A program made the position numbers and the translations under genes. From Frigidibacter albus (GTDB taxonomy: Bacteria; Pseudomonadota; Alphaproteobacteria; Rhodobacterales; Rhodobacteraceae), in assembly GCF_009908165.1 (NCBI RefSeq), contig NZ_JAAAUC010000002.1, positions 62,001 through 126,000 of the forward strand: a stretch of 64,000 bases of DNA, given 5' to 3'. Every line of letters begins with the position of its first letter. The first letter of the stretch is position 1. Of the stretch, positions 1 through 8,759 are shown piece by piece. Below the pieces are notes generated by a model, which was not told the DNA's origin, made no database searches, and worked only from the letters and a program-made list of their open reading frames with translations.

Positions 1-111
1 CCCCCGCAACTGTAGGCGGAGAGCGACGGCCGACATGCCACTGGGGAACCCCCCGGGAAGGCGGCTTGAAGCGTTGACCCGCAAGTCAGGAGACCTGCCG
101 AGGTGATCACC
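1..111 (+). promoter_or_regulatory. Cobalamin riboswitch (3' part; 5' part outside window)
   Basis: The window opens inside a B12-sensing leader. Visible conserved pieces are the CCCCCGCAACTGT segment (positions 1-13), a GCCACTGG...GGGAAGGCGG helix region (about 37-65), and the B12 box AGTCAGGAGACCTGCC at 84-99. These match the 3' half of the cobalamin riboswitch family. It sits directly upstream of a TonB receptor and a B12 ABC transporter, so it probably switches that operon off when adenosylcobalamin is abundant. The aptamer 5' end lies before base 1. Confidence 0.9.
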
Positions 112-260
112 CTATTCCGGGCGCGGGGCGTGCCCTGGATGCGGCTATCCGCAGTGGTGACGACATCACCGTCGGCGGAGTTGGCCAGGCCATTTCCAAG
201 GACAGACATCGTCATGCGCCGGGGCAGTCCCCCCGCGCGTTCCGGAAAGGCAAGACTTCC
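102..260 (+). promoter_or_regulatory. btuB leader, putative riboswitch expression platform
   Basis: This is the leader between the B12 box and the btuB start codon. A perfect palindrome GGTGATCACC lies at 102-111 and a hairpin GGTGA/TCACC at 156-170. The GGTGA at 102-106 could pair instead with TCACC at 166-170, giving two competing folds. There is no T-run after the hairpins, so translational control of the start at 261 is more likely than termination. The ribosome-binding stretch is GGAAAGG just upstream of the ATG. The pairing scheme is inferred. Confidence 0.4.
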
Positions 261-2144
261 ATGAGCCCTCGTCGCTCCCCCCGTTTCCCGCTTCCCGCCA
301 CTGCCTGCCTTGCGCTGCTGACCGGCCTCGCCGCGATGCCCGCCCTCGCGCAGGACACCATCTTGCTGGACGAGATCGTCATCACCGGCGCGCAAGACCC
401 GCAAGAGGCGCGCCGCACCGGCGTTTCCGTCACGGTGCTGAGCGAGGCTGATCTGGACAAGACCGCCGAGACCCGGCTGACCTCGGTCCTCTCGCGCCTG
501 CCCGGCGTCGGCATCCTCGCCCGCGGCCCGCTCGGCACCCAGACCGGCATCACCGTGCGCGGGCTGTCGCAGAACTACATCAAGGTGCTGGTCGACGGCA
601 TCGACGTCGCCGACCCCTCGGGCCCGCAATCGGCCTATGATTTCGGCCGCCTGACCACGCTTGGCGTGTCGAGCGTCGAGCTGCTCCGCGGCTCGCATTC
701 CGCCGTGCATGGCGGGCAGGCGGTCGGCGGCGTGCTCAGCATCGACAGCACGCAGCTTCCCGAAGAGATCGGCAGCGAGGGCCGCTTCCAGCTTGAGGCC
801 GGCAGCTACGACACCTATGCCGCCACAATCGGCTACGGCGTTCGCGGCGCGGCCGGCGCGCTTGGCTTCACCCTCAGCCAGATCAGCACCAGCGGCTTTT
901 CCGCCGCCGACGAGAATGACGGAAACTCCGAAGCCGACGGCTACGAGGCCACCCGCCTGACCCTGCGCGGCGAGACCGAGCTGCAGAACGGCGTTGTCCT
1001 CGGCTTTTCGGCCTTCGCCGAGGATGCGTCGGGCGAATATGACGAGACCCAGTTCCTCTCGGTCCCGCCCTATACCTCCTTCCCCGCCGACGGCTCGCCG
1101 GACGAGGAGTCTGACGCTACCTCCAAAGGCCTGCGCCTCTATACCCAGTTCGACACCGGCCGCATCAACCATGAGCTCGCCGCGACCTGGTTCGAGATCG
1201 ACCGCGGCCTCTCCGGCTCCACCGATTTCGGCGCCACCTTCAACGACTATACCGGCGAGCGGCGCGGCCTGAGCTGGAAGGCCGGCACCGACCTTGGCCA
1301 GGGGCGGCTGGTCTTCGGCGCCGACACCACGGATGAGGATTACACCGAGGTCTCGACCTATGGCGCCTCGAAGGGCGATGCCACCACCTCCGGCGTCTTC
1401 GCCGAATACGCCTGGGCGCCCAATGCGCGCTTCGACCTCACCGCCTCTCTCCGCCATGACGATCACAGCGAGTTCGGCGGCTTCACCACCGGGCGCGTCG
1501 CGGCGGCCTGGCAGGCCGCGCCCGACATCACCGTGCGCGCCGCCCTCGGCACCGGCTTCCGCGCGCCCTCGCTCTACGAACTCTACGGCCCTTACGGCGA
1601 TGACACGCTGGAGGCCGAGGAAAGCACCTCGGCCGATCTGGGTATCGAAAAACGCTGGGGCGATGCAGCGGCAGTCCGCGCCACGCTGTTCTGGATCGAA
1701 ACCGACAACCTGATCGACTACGCCTTCCCGGCCTATTTCCAGATCCCCGGCAAGACCCGCCGCAGCGGGGTGGAGCTGGAGGGCGAACTTGCGCTCAATG
1801 ACCGGCTGTCCTTCACCGGCGCCTATACCTACACCGAGGCGTCGAACCCGGCGCTCAGCGCCGGCAGCACCTGGAATTCCGGCTTCGGCCGCCACCAGAT
1901 CGCGCTTGGCGTCGATGCCGACCTGACCGATGCGATCTCGGGCAGCCTGACCGTGCTGCATGTCGCCGACCGGCCGACGCTGGCGGATTACACAGTCGCC
2001 AATGCCACTGTGACCTATGACTTCGGCAATGACACCCAAGCCTACCTGCGCGTCGAGAACCTCTTCGACGAGCAATACCAGCTCTGGGACGGCTACGGCA
2101 CCTCCGATCAGGCCTTCTATGTCGGCCTGCGCCGCAGCTTCTGA
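261..2144 (+). CDS. btuB: TonB-dependent vitamin B12 receptor BtuB
   Basis: Outer-membrane receptor that takes up cobalamin using TonB energy. The 627-residue protein has a signal peptide (about residues 1-30, ending MPALA before Q31), a TonB box DEIVITG at 37-43, a plug domain over about 45-160, then a beta-barrel ending in a terminal Phe as is usual for outer-membrane porins and receptors. The family is usually 600-650 residues, so it looks complete. The cobalamin riboswitch upstream and the BtuFCD-like genes downstream identify B12 or a related corrinoid as the substrate rather than a siderophore. Confidence 0.9.
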   Translation: MSPRRSPRFPLPATACLALLTGLAAMPALAQDTILLDEIVITGAQDPQEARRTGVSVTVLSEADLDKTAETRLTSVLSRLPGVGILARGPLGTQTGITVRGLSQNYIKVLVDGIDVADPSGPQSAYDFGRLTTLGVSSVELLRGSHSAVHGGQAVGGVLSIDSTQLPEEIGSEGRFQLEAGSYDTYAATIGYGVRGAAGALGFTLSQISTSGFSAADENDGNSEADGYEATRLTLRGETELQNGVVLGFSAFAEDASGEYDETQFLSVPPYTSFPADGSPDEESDATSKGLRLYTQFDTGRINHELAATWFEIDRGLSGSTDFGATFNDYTGERRGLSWKAGTDLGQGRLVFGADTTDEDYTEVSTYGASKGDATTSGVFAEYAWAPNARFDLTASLRHDDHSEFGGFTTGRVAAAWQAAPDITVRAALGTGFRAPSLYELYGPYGDDTLEAEESTSADLGIEKRWGDAAAVRATLFWIETDNLIDYAFPAYFQIPGKTRRSGVELEGELALNDRLSFTGAYTYTEASNPALSAGSTWNSGFGRHQIALGVDADLTDAISGSLTVLHVADRPTLADYTVANATVTYDFGNDTQAYLRVENLFDEQYQLWDGYGTSDQAFYVGLRRSF

Positions 2145-2994
2145 TCGCCCGCCCTCGGGCGCGGCCCTTGCCCGCAGGGCAGGGGCCGCGCTTGCCGTGG
2201 TGCTGGCGCTTTTCGGCACCGCCCATGCCGAAACTCCCGCCCGCGTCGTCTCCATGAACCTCTGCACCGACCAGCTGGCTTTGCTGCTGGCCGATCCCGG
2301 CCAGATCGTCTCGCTGTCCTACATGGCCTCCGACCCCTCCGCCTCCGCCATGGCCGCCGAAGCCGCCGCCTATCCCTCGAACCGCGGCCGCGCCGAGGAA
2401 CTCTACCTGCTCAAGCCCGACCTCGTGCTTGCCTCCACCTTCTCCTCCCCCGGCACGCTCTCGATGCTGAACCGGCTCGGCCTCCGCGTAGAAACCTACC
2501 CCCCGGGCGCCACGATGGAGGAGCTGCGCCAAGCCATCACCGACATGGGCGCCGCCCTCGGCCAGCCGCAGCGCGCCGCCGCCTTGCTGGCCGATTTCGA
2601 TGCGCAACTGGCCGCCCTCAGCGCGCCCCCCCTCCGCCGCCCCCGCGCCGCGCTCTATTCCGAGGGCAGCTATGCCTCGGGCGCCCGCACGCTGGAGGGG
2701 CAGGTGATGCAGGCCGCGGGCTTCGACAATATCGCCACCGAGCATGGGCTCGATTGGGGCGGGCGGATGCCGCTCGAGGTGCTGGTGATGTCGGCGCCCG
2801 AGGTGGTGATCACCGAAACCGGCCGCCCCGGCACCAAGCGCGCCCGCGCGCAGGCGGTTCTCTCGCACCCCGCTATGGCCCAAATGCGCCGCGCCGATGT
2901 GGTCGCGCATCAGGACTGGATCTGCGCCACGCCAAGGGTGCTTGACGCCATCGCCGCCCTGACCCAGCTTCGCCGCCAGATGGAGCGCGAATGA
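2119..2994 (+). CDS. btuF: Periplasmic cobalamin-binding protein, ABC transporter (BtuF-like)
   Basis: Class III periplasmic binding protein that would hand B12 to the permease encoded next. I start it at ATG 2119, which overlaps the last 26 bases of btuB, because this gives a 291-residue protein with a signal peptide (basic RR at 19-20, hydrophobic stretch, AHA cleavage near residue 37). The mature part begins TPARVVSMNLCTDQLALLL, typical of FecB/BtuF proteins. The longer frame from 2017 adds only out-of-frame btuB sequence. Its stop overlaps the permease start (ATGA), so translation is coupled. Confidence 0.82.
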   Translation: MSACAAASDRPPSGAALARRAGAALAVVLALFGTAHAETPARVVSMNLCTDQLALLLADPGQIVSLSYMASDPSASAMAAEAAAYPSNRGRAEELYLLKPDLVLASTFSSPGTLSMLNRLGLRVETYPPGATMEELRQAITDMGAALGQPQRAAALLADFDAQLAALSAPPLRRPRAALYSEGSYASGARTLEGQVMQAAGFDNIATEHGLDWGGRMPLEVLVMSAPEVVITETGRPGTKRARAQAVLSHPAMAQMRRADVVAHQDWICATPRVLDAIAALTQLRRQMERE

Positions 2995-4007
2995 TCCCCG
3001 AGCCAACGCCCAAGACGCTGCCCGATCAGCGCGCCCTGACCCTGTGGCTGCTGGCGCTGGTGGTCGCGCTGTTCATCGCCTCGCTGGTCGTCGGTCCCGC
3101 CGGCATCCCCCCCGGCCGCGGCCTTCTTGCACTGTTCACCGGGCAGGGCGGCGCCGAGGTGCTGGTGATGCGCGAGATCCGCCTGCCGCGCGCCATCCTC
3201 GGGCTTGCCATCGGCGCCTCGCTGGGGCTGGCGGGCGCCGCGATGCAGGGCTTCTTGCGCAACCCGCTGGCCGAACCGGGGCTGATCGGCACCTCGGCCG
3301 CCGCGGCGCTTGGCGCGGTGCTGGCGATCCATACCGGCATCTATGCCAGCTTCGCGCTGGCGCTGCCGCTGATGGCGCTGGCCGGGGCGGGGCTGTCGGT
3401 CGGGGTGATCCTGATGCTGGCGGGCCCGCGCGGCAACGCGCTGTCGCTGATCCTCGCCGGTATCGCCGTGTCCTCGCTGGCCGGGGCACTCACCTCGCTG
3501 GTGCTGAACCTTGCGCCCAACCCCTATGCGGCGTCCGAGATCGTGTTCTGGATGATGGGCTCGCTGGCCGACCGATCCTTGCTGCATGTCGCCCTCGCGC
3601 TGCCCTTCCTGGCCCTCGGCGCCGCGCTGATCGCCACCACCGGCCGCGGCCTCGATGCGCTGACACTGGGCGAGGATGCGGCCGCCAGCCTCGGCATCAA
3701 CCTCACCCGCCTGCGCCTCAAGTTGGTGCTGGGAACCGCCGCGCTGGTCGGCGCCTCGGTCGCGGTGGCCGGCGCCGTGGGCTTCGTCGGCCTGATCGCC
3801 CCGCACCTGATGCGCCGCGCGGTCGGCGCCCGCCCCTCGCGCCTGCTGGCCGCCTCGGCCCTGACCGGCGCCGCGATCCTGCTGGCCGCCGACATCGCCA
3901 CCCGCGTCATCGCGCCGGAACGTGACCTGAAGCTGGGCGTGCTCACCGCCCTCGTCGGCGCGCCGTTCTTCCTGCACCTCGTCCGCCGCATGGCGCGGGA
4001 GGTGTAG
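2991..4007 (+). CDS. btuC: FecCD/BtuC family ABC transporter permease
   Basis: Inner-membrane permease of the B12 importer. It has 338 residues, mostly hydrophobic, with about ten predicted membrane segments. It carries the FecCD signature regions: RLPRAILGLAIGASLGLAGA around residue 65-85 and GFVGLIAPHLMRR before the last helices, the latter contacting the ATPase. The start overlaps the binding-protein stop by four bases and the ATPase follows one base after the stop. Siderophore permeases look similar, so the B12 assignment rests on the operon and riboswitch. Confidence 0.85.
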   Translation: MIPEPTPKTLPDQRALTLWLLALVVALFIASLVVGPAGIPPGRGLLALFTGQGGAEVLVMREIRLPRAILGLAIGASLGLAGAAMQGFLRNPLAEPGLIGTSAAAALGAVLAIHTGIYASFALALPLMALAGAGLSVGVILMLAGPRGNALSLILAGIAVSSLAGALTSLVLNLAPNPYAASEIVFWMMGSLADRSLLHVALALPFLALGAALIATTGRGLDALTLGEDAAASLGINLTRLRLKLVLGTAALVGASVAVAGAVGFVGLIAPHLMRRAVGARPSRLLAASALTGAAILLAADIATRVIAPERDLKLGVLTALVGAPFFLHLVRRMAREV

Positions 4008-4008
4008 G

Positions 4009-4767
4009 ATGCTGCTGACCCTGCAAGACCTCACCGTCCGCCGCGGCCTCTGCCCTGTGGTGGAAGCCGTCAGCCTGACCGTCGCCCCCGGCGAATGCGT
4101 CGGCCTGATCGGCCCCAACGGCGCCGGCAAGACCTCGCTGCTGCGCGGCGCCCTCGGCCTGCTGCCCGCCACCGGCCATTCGTCCCTTGCCGCGATGACC
4201 CCGGATGCCCGCGCCCGCGCCGCCGCCTGGCTGCCGCAGGCGCGCGAGATTGCCTGGGGGATCAGCGTCGCGCATCTTGTGCGGCTTGGCCGCACGCCGC
4301 ATCTGGGCCGGGGGCTCGATGATGACGGCGCCGTCACCCACGCCCTTGGCCGCATGGGGCTGGCGCAGTTCCGCGATCGCACCGCCACCCAGCTGTCGGG
4401 CGGCGAGCAGGCCCGCGCCCTGATCGCCCGCGCGCTGGCGCAAGAAGCGCCCCTGCTGCTGGCCGACGAGCCCATCGCCGGGCTGGACCCCGCCGCGCAG
4501 ATCGCCACGATGCGGGTCTTCGCGCGCCTGGCGGAAGAGGGCGGCGCGGTCATCGCCTCGCTCCACGACCTCGGCCTTGCCGCGCGCCACTGCACCCGGC
4601 TGATCGTGCTCTCGGCCGGCCGGCTGGTGGCCGATGGCCCCCCGCGCGCGGTGCTGACCCCGGACCTGCTGGCCGAGGTCTTCGACATCCGCGCCCATCT
4701 GTCCGACACCCCCGATGGGCTGGTCTTCCAGCCGCTCGACACCCTCCACCACCACGGGGGCTTCTGA
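4009..4767 (+). CDS. btuD: ABC transporter ATPase (BtuD-like)
   Basis: Cytoplasmic ATPase that powers the importer. The 252-residue protein has Walker A GPNGAGKT at 35-42, the ABC signature LSGGEQ at 129-134, Walker B LLLADEP at 149-155 and a switch His in SLHDLG shortly after. Length and motif order are complete for the FecE/BtuD class. It begins one base after the permease stop, and its own stop overlaps the next start in a TGATG arrangement. Confidence 0.87.
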   Translation: MLLTLQDLTVRRGLCPVVEAVSLTVAPGECVGLIGPNGAGKTSLLRGALGLLPATGHSSLAAMTPDARARAAAWLPQAREIAWGISVAHLVRLGRTPHLGRGLDDDGAVTHALGRMGLAQFRDRTATQLSGGEQARALIARALAQEAPLLLADEPIAGLDPAAQIATMRVFARLAEEGGAVIASLHDLGLAARHCTRLIVLSAGRLVADGPPRAVLTPDLLAEVFDIRAHLSDTPDGLVFQPLDTLHHHGGF

Positions 4768-5540
4768 TGCCCTTTCCGCCTGAGCGCATCGTCTGCCTGA
4801 CCGAGGAGACCGTCGAGACCCTCTACCTGCTGGGGCAGGAGCATCGGATCGTCGGCGTCTCGGGCTATGCCGTGCGCCCGGCGCGGGTGCGGCAGGAAAA
4901 GCCGCGGGTGTCGGCCTTCACCTCGGCCGATATCCCCAAGATCCTCGCCCTGAACCCCGATCTGGTGCTGACCTTCTCGGACCTGCAAGCGGGGATCGTG
5001 GCCGAGCTGATCGCCGAAGGCATCGCCGTCCACGCCTTCAACCAGCGCCGCATTTCGGGCATCCTCGCCATGATCCGCACCCTCGGCGCCCTCACCGGCG
5101 TGCCGGGAAAGGCGGAGGCACTCGCCAGCGGCTACGCGGCCCGCCTTGCCGCCATCGCCGCCATCCCGAGGCCGATCCGCCCCCGCGTGTGGTTCGAGGA
5201 ATGGGATGACCCGCTGATCTCCGGCATCGGCTGGGTCAGCGAACTGGTCGCCATCGCGGGCGGCGAGGACGTGTTCCCGGACCTCGCGCTTCAGGGCAAG
5301 GCGAAACACCGCATCGTCCTGCCCGAGGCTGTGATCGCCGCCGCGCCCGATGTCATCCTCGCCTCCTGGTGCGGCAAGAAGGTCCGCCCCGAGCGCATCG
5401 CCGCCCGCCCCGGCTGGGACAGCATCCCCGCCGTGCAGCAGGGCCGCATCCATGAGATCAAGTCGCCGCTGATCCTGCAGCCCGGCCCTGCCGCGCTGAC
5501 CGAGGGGCTGGACGCCATCCTCAAGGCCCTCTGGCAATGA
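4767..5540 (+). CDS. Leaderless cobalamin-binding protein (BtuF-type fold)
   Basis: A 257-residue protein with the FecB/BtuF fold: ERIVCLTEETVETLYLLG at the N-terminus, then ILALNPDLVLTFSDLQ and a VWFEEWDDPLISGIGW segment typical of cobalamin-binding members. Unlike the protein at 2119-2994 it has no signal peptide; the first residues are MPFPPERIVCLT. It is translationally coupled to the ATPase (TGATG). It may bind corrinoid in the cytoplasm, or be exported by an unrecognised route. The family call is firm; location and role are inferred. Confidence 0.78.
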   Translation: MPFPPERIVCLTEETVETLYLLGQEHRIVGVSGYAVRPARVRQEKPRVSAFTSADIPKILALNPDLVLTFSDLQAGIVAELIAEGIAVHAFNQRRISGILAMIRTLGALTGVPGKAEALASGYAARLAAIAAIPRPIRPRVWFEEWDDPLISGIGWVSELVAIAGGEDVFPDLALQGKAKHRIVLPEAVIAAAPDVILASWCGKKVRPERIAARPGWDSIPAVQQGRIHEIKSPLILQPGPAALTEGLDAILKALWQ

Positions 5541-5557
5541 CGGCCTTTGGGGGCTAG

Positions 5558-6736
5558 TTACTCCGCCGCCATCCGCAGCGGCTGCTGCCCGGCCATGAAC
5601 CGCCGCCCGGCCTCGCCCGCCAGATAGGTCAGCCGCCCGCCGGAAATCGTCGCCTCCACCTGCCGCGTCGCCGCGTTGACCACCGTCACATCGGCGCGGC
5701 GGCCAAAGTCCAGCACGCCCCGGTCCGGCATCCGCAAAATCTCTGCCGGGCGGGCCGAGATCATCGCCCAGGCCTTCGGCAGGCTGGCCAGCCCCCGGTC
5801 CACCAGCGTCCACACCGCCTGCACCAGCGCCGGGTAATAGTAATCCGACACCAGCGCATCGCAGAGCCCCGCGGCAATCAGGTCCGTCGCCGCGATGTTC
5901 CCCGCCTGGCTGCCGCCGCGCACCACATTGGGCGCGCCCATCAGCACCGGGTCGTTCATCGCCTTTGCCGCCGCCGCCGCCTTGCGCGCCGTCGGGAATT
6001 CCGCAATCCGCGCCCCGATCATCGAGAAGCGCTCGCGCGTCTCGCCATCGGGGTCGTCATGGCTGCCATAGAGCACGCCCAGCCGGTCAAAGGCCTCGGC
6101 CAGGGTACACAGATGCCGGGGCACCTCGCGTGCCCGGGCCGCCGCCGCCTGCACCGCTTCCAGATGCTCCTCGGCGCTGCGGCCCAGCTTGCGGGCCCAC
6201 ATCGCGAAATTCTGCGGGTCGCGGGCGTTGATCTCCACCGCCTCGCCCAGATGATTGTTGAACACCACATAGCCGATGCGGTGCCGCTCCACCGCCGCGA
6301 TCAGCCGGGCGCCGGCATCGACAAGATGCGTCTCGGCCCGCACCTGCAGGCGGATGTCGGTCAGCGCGCGGGGCCGCCAGGCGTCCAGCGCCGCCATCAC
6401 CCGCTCGGCATAGTCGGGGCCGCGGGGACCGCCCTCCCAGCTCCAGCTCTGGGCAAAGAACGCCGTGGTCACGCCATTGGCCGCCGCCTCGCGGTCGGCG
6501 CTGGCCAGACCCTGCACCAGATCGAACGGGGCAGAGGGGCGCGGCGCGATATGCCGCTCGAACGCGTCGCCATGCAGATCGATGATCCCCGGCATCAGGT
6601 AGAAGCCCGCCATGTCCACCTCGGGCAGCGGGCCCTTGGTGATGCGCCCGCCGGCGATCGCCAGCGACCGGCGCTGCATCTCGCCGTCACGCAGGATCTG
6701 GGCGCCGACAAGACGCAGGGGGGGCAACAGGGGCAT
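5558..6736 (-). CDS. phnM: PhnM-family amidohydrolase (second, divergent PhnM)
   Basis: Member of the alpha-D-ribose 1-methylphosphonate 5-triphosphate diphosphatase family. I start at ATG 6736 (MPLLPPLRLVG...), giving 392 residues; the upstream in-frame extension is unlike any PhnM. The metal site reads HGDAFERHIAPRP, where the canonical copy at 14682-15830 has HTDNLERHIQPRP. Later motifs GSHDD, MGAPNVVRGGSQAGN and SDYYYPA match the family. It lies downstream of phnF on the same strand and is divergent from phnGHIJK. Its substrate may differ from that of the canonical enzyme. Confidence 0.8.
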   Translation of the reverse strand: MPLLPPLRLVGAQILRDGEMQRRSLAIAGGRITKGPLPEVDMAGFYLMPGIIDLHGDAFERHIAPRPSAPFDLVQGLASADREAAANGVTTAFFAQSWSWEGGPRGPDYAERVMAALDAWRPRALTDIRLQVRAETHLVDAGARLIAAVERHRIGYVVFNNHLGEAVEINARDPQNFAMWARKLGRSAEEHLEAVQAAAARAREVPRHLCTLAEAFDRLGVLYGSHDDPDGETRERFSMIGARIAEFPTARKAAAAAKAMNDPVLMGAPNVVRGGSQAGNIAATDLIAAGLCDALVSDYYYPALVQAVWTLVDRGLASLPKAWAMISARPAEILRMPDRGVLDFGRRADVTVVNAATRQVEATISGGRLTYLAGEAGRRFMAGQQPLRMAAE

Positions 6737-6869
6737 GGGCGACTCGCGGGAGGTGATAGGGGCTGCTCGGCCGTTTCTTGGTGGTGGGTTGCCTGTGGAT
6801 AAAGCCATTCTGTGTCGCCCGCATGACACAGCGCCTGCAACCTGAACGATACTGCCGCTTTTGCGCCCC

Positions 6870-7580
6870 TCAGTCCGGCGCAACCGTCAGCGTCACCCGG
6901 TCGCCCGCAAACCAGGTATGCCCGTACTCGACCGGCTGCCCCGCGGCATCGACGTTGATGGCGACGGATCGCAGGATCGGGTCACCCTCGCGGATGCGCA
7001 GATGCAGCGCCTGCGTGGCGGTGGCACGCTTGGCGGTCAGCCGGGTTTCGGCGCGGGTGTAATCGGCCAGCCCCTCAGTCGCCAAGGCCTGCGTCACCGA
7101 CTGCGTTTCGCGCAGCACCCCGATCAGCCCGGGAAAGCGTCCCGCCGGAAAGACGGACCGGAACACTGCAAGCGGCACCCCATCGGCCAGCGAAATCCCC
7201 TCATAGACATGCACCTGCGCGGCCTCGGGCAGCTCCAGCGCCTCGGCCTCGCGCGCCCCGGCCTGCCTTGTGTCCAGCAGCAGCACCTCGCGCGCCGCGC
7301 TGCGGCCGGATGCGGCAAGGTTCTGGTGGAGCCGCGTGCGCCGCCCCAGCGGATAATCCACGGGGCGCCCCGCCACGAACACCCCTGCACCGCGCCGCGC
7401 ATGGACCAGGCCGGCCTCGGCCAGCGCCGCCAGCGCCCGGCGCACGGTATGGCGGTTGACCCCGAAGCGCGCCGAGAACTCCGCCTCGGACGGCAGCTTG
7501 TCCCCGGGGGCGTAATGTCCGGCGGCGATTTCGGCGGTCAGTGTTTCGGCGATCGAGGTCCAAAGGGCGGTGCGGGACAT
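6870..7580 (-). CDS. phnF: GntR/HutC-family transcriptional regulator PhnF
   Basis: Probable repressor of the C-P lyase genes. The 236-residue protein has an N-terminal winged helix-turn-helix (residues about 5-75, containing GDKLPSEAEFSARFGVNRHTVRRAL) and a C-terminal UTRA ligand-binding domain of the HutC type. It is transcribed away from phnG across a 127-bp spacer and co-directionally with the divergent phnM at 5558-6736, so it probably controls both transcription units. Length is normal for PhnF. Confidence 0.85.
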   Translation of the reverse strand: MSRTALWTSIAETLTAEIAAGHYAPGDKLPSEAEFSARFGVNRHTVRRALAALAEAGLVHARRGAGVFVAGRPVDYPLGRRTRLHQNLAASGRSAAREVLLLDTRQAGAREAEALELPEAAQVHVYEGISLADGVPLAVFRSVFPAGRFPGLIGVLRETQSVTQALATEGLADYTRAETRLTAKRATATQALHLRIREGDPILRSVAINVDAAGQPVEYGHTWFAGDRVTLTVAPD

Positions 7581-7707
7581 GTCATCAAATCTTCATTGAA
7601 ACGGGGTTGTGCGACTCGGGGGGTACGGCTAATCACTTGTCTAGTTGTATAAATAAATCGACAGGTCGGCAAGATGTCTGGTCTGCACCTAGCCCCCTAA
7701 TCACGAG
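7581..7707. promoter_or_regulatory. Divergent phnF/phnG promoter region with possible PhnF operator
   Basis: This spacer separates two divergent units. It contains an AT-rich stretch (about 7630-7660), unusual against the GC-rich background, reading CTTGTCTAGTTGTATAAATAAA. GTCTAGTT (7639-7646) and GTATAAAT (7647-7654) each resemble the GT-N-TA-N-AC half pattern of HutC-type regulators, and TATAAA could be a -10 element. Neither half site is perfect; the operator call is tentative. Confidence 0.4.
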
Positions 7708-8190
7708 ATGCAAATGCCCGACTTTGCTTTTCCCCACCGCGACCTGCCGCCGACAGGCCAAGGCGACCGTCCGCAGTGGATGGGCCTGCTGGCCAAGGCG
7801 CGGCCAGAGCGTCTGGCGGCGGCGCTGGCGGGGCTGGACCTGCCGGCGCATGACTGGGCGAGGGCGCCCGAAACCGGCGCGGTGATGGTGCGCGGCCGCA
7901 TGGGCGGCAGCGGCGCGCCGTTCAACCTTGGCGAGATGACGGTGACGCGCTGCGCGCTGCGCATTGCCAGCGGCGAGATCGGCCATGCCTATGTGCAGGG
8001 CCGCGACAAGGCCCATGCCACCCGCGCCGCGCTGGTCGATGCATTGATGCAGGGGCCGCGCGCCGCGGAGCTGCGCGCCGCGGTGCTGGAGCCGCTTGCG
8101 GCGGCGGCTGCGGCAGACCGCGCCGCCCGCGCCGGCAAGGCTGCGGCGACGAAGGTGGATTTCTTCACGATGGTGCGGGGGGAAGACTGA
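7708..8190 (+). CDS. phnG: Phosphonate C-P lyase system protein PhnG
   Basis: Subunit of the PhnGHIJ core complex, which attaches ribose triphosphate to alkylphosphonates. The 160-residue protein carries the expected motifs: VMVRGRMGGSGAPFNLGEMTVTRC around residues 55-78, then GHAYVQGRDKAHA. Two in-frame ATGs (7708, 7714) are possible starts and neither has a strong ribosome-binding site. The stop overlaps the phnH start (TGATG), the first of several tight couplings through phnJ. Confidence 0.92.
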   Translation: MQMPDFAFPHRDLPPTGQGDRPQWMGLLAKARPERLAAALAGLDLPAHDWARAPETGAVMVRGRMGGSGAPFNLGEMTVTRCALRIASGEIGHAYVQGRDKAHATRAALVDALMQGPRAAELRAAVLEPLAAAAAADRAARAGKAAATKVDFFTMVRGED

Positions 8191-8759
8191 TGGATGCTGC
8201 ATCCCTGTCCGGCGGCTTCGCCGACACGGCCCGCGAGGCCGCCCGCGCCTTCCGCGCCAGCCTTGACGCGATGGCGCGCCCCGGCACCCTGCACACGGTG
8301 ACCGGCGCCCTGCCGCCCGCGCCACTGTCGCCCGCCGCCGGGGCGCTGATCCTGACGCTGGCCGACACCACCACCGGCGTCCACCTTGCGCCCTCGCATG
8401 ACGTGGCAGCGCTGCGCGACTGGATCACCTTCCACACCGGCGCGCCGCTGGTCGGGCCCGAGGCTGCGGTGTTCGCCGTGGGGACCTGGGCTTCCTTGCA
8501 ACCGCTGGACCGCTTCCCCATCGGCCGCGCCGATTACCCCGACCGTTCTGCCACGCTGATCGTCGAGATGCCGGCGCTGGCCGCCTCCGGGGTGCGGCTC
8601 ACCGGGCCGGGGATCAAGGAGACGGCGCAGCTGTCACTGCCGGAAACCGAAGCCTTCTTGCAAAATGCGCAACGCTTCCCGCTCGGGCTCGATTTCTTCT
8701 TCACCGCCGGTGACCAACTGGCGGCCCTCCCCCGCACCACCAAAGTGGAGCCGAACTGA
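8190..8759 (+). CDS. phnH: Phosphonate C-P lyase system protein PhnH
   Basis: Core C-P lyase subunit needed for complex formation. It has 189 residues, with the family start GGFADTAREAARAFRASLDAMARPG and the downstream segment LVGPEAAVFAVGTW. Length is normal (E. coli PhnH is 194). The start overlaps the phnG stop and its own stop overlaps the phnI start, both as TGATG, so expression of the subunits is coupled. Confidence 0.92.
   Translation: MDAASLSGGFADTAREAARAFRASLDAMARPGTLHTVTGALPPAPLSPAAGALILTLADTTTGVHLAPSHDVAALRDWITFHTGAPLVGPEAAVFAVGTWASLQPLDRFPIGRADYPDRSATLIVEMPALAASGVRLTGPGIKETAQLSLPETEAFLQNAQRFPLGLDFFFTAGDQLAALPRTTKVEPN

Noticed and set aside
2910-5813. A very long minus-strand open frame (967 residues) opposite the B12 transporter genes
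   Set aside because: It is antisense to well-supported genes, is rich in Gly/Asp/Arg and has no family pattern. High GC content leaves such frames open by chance.
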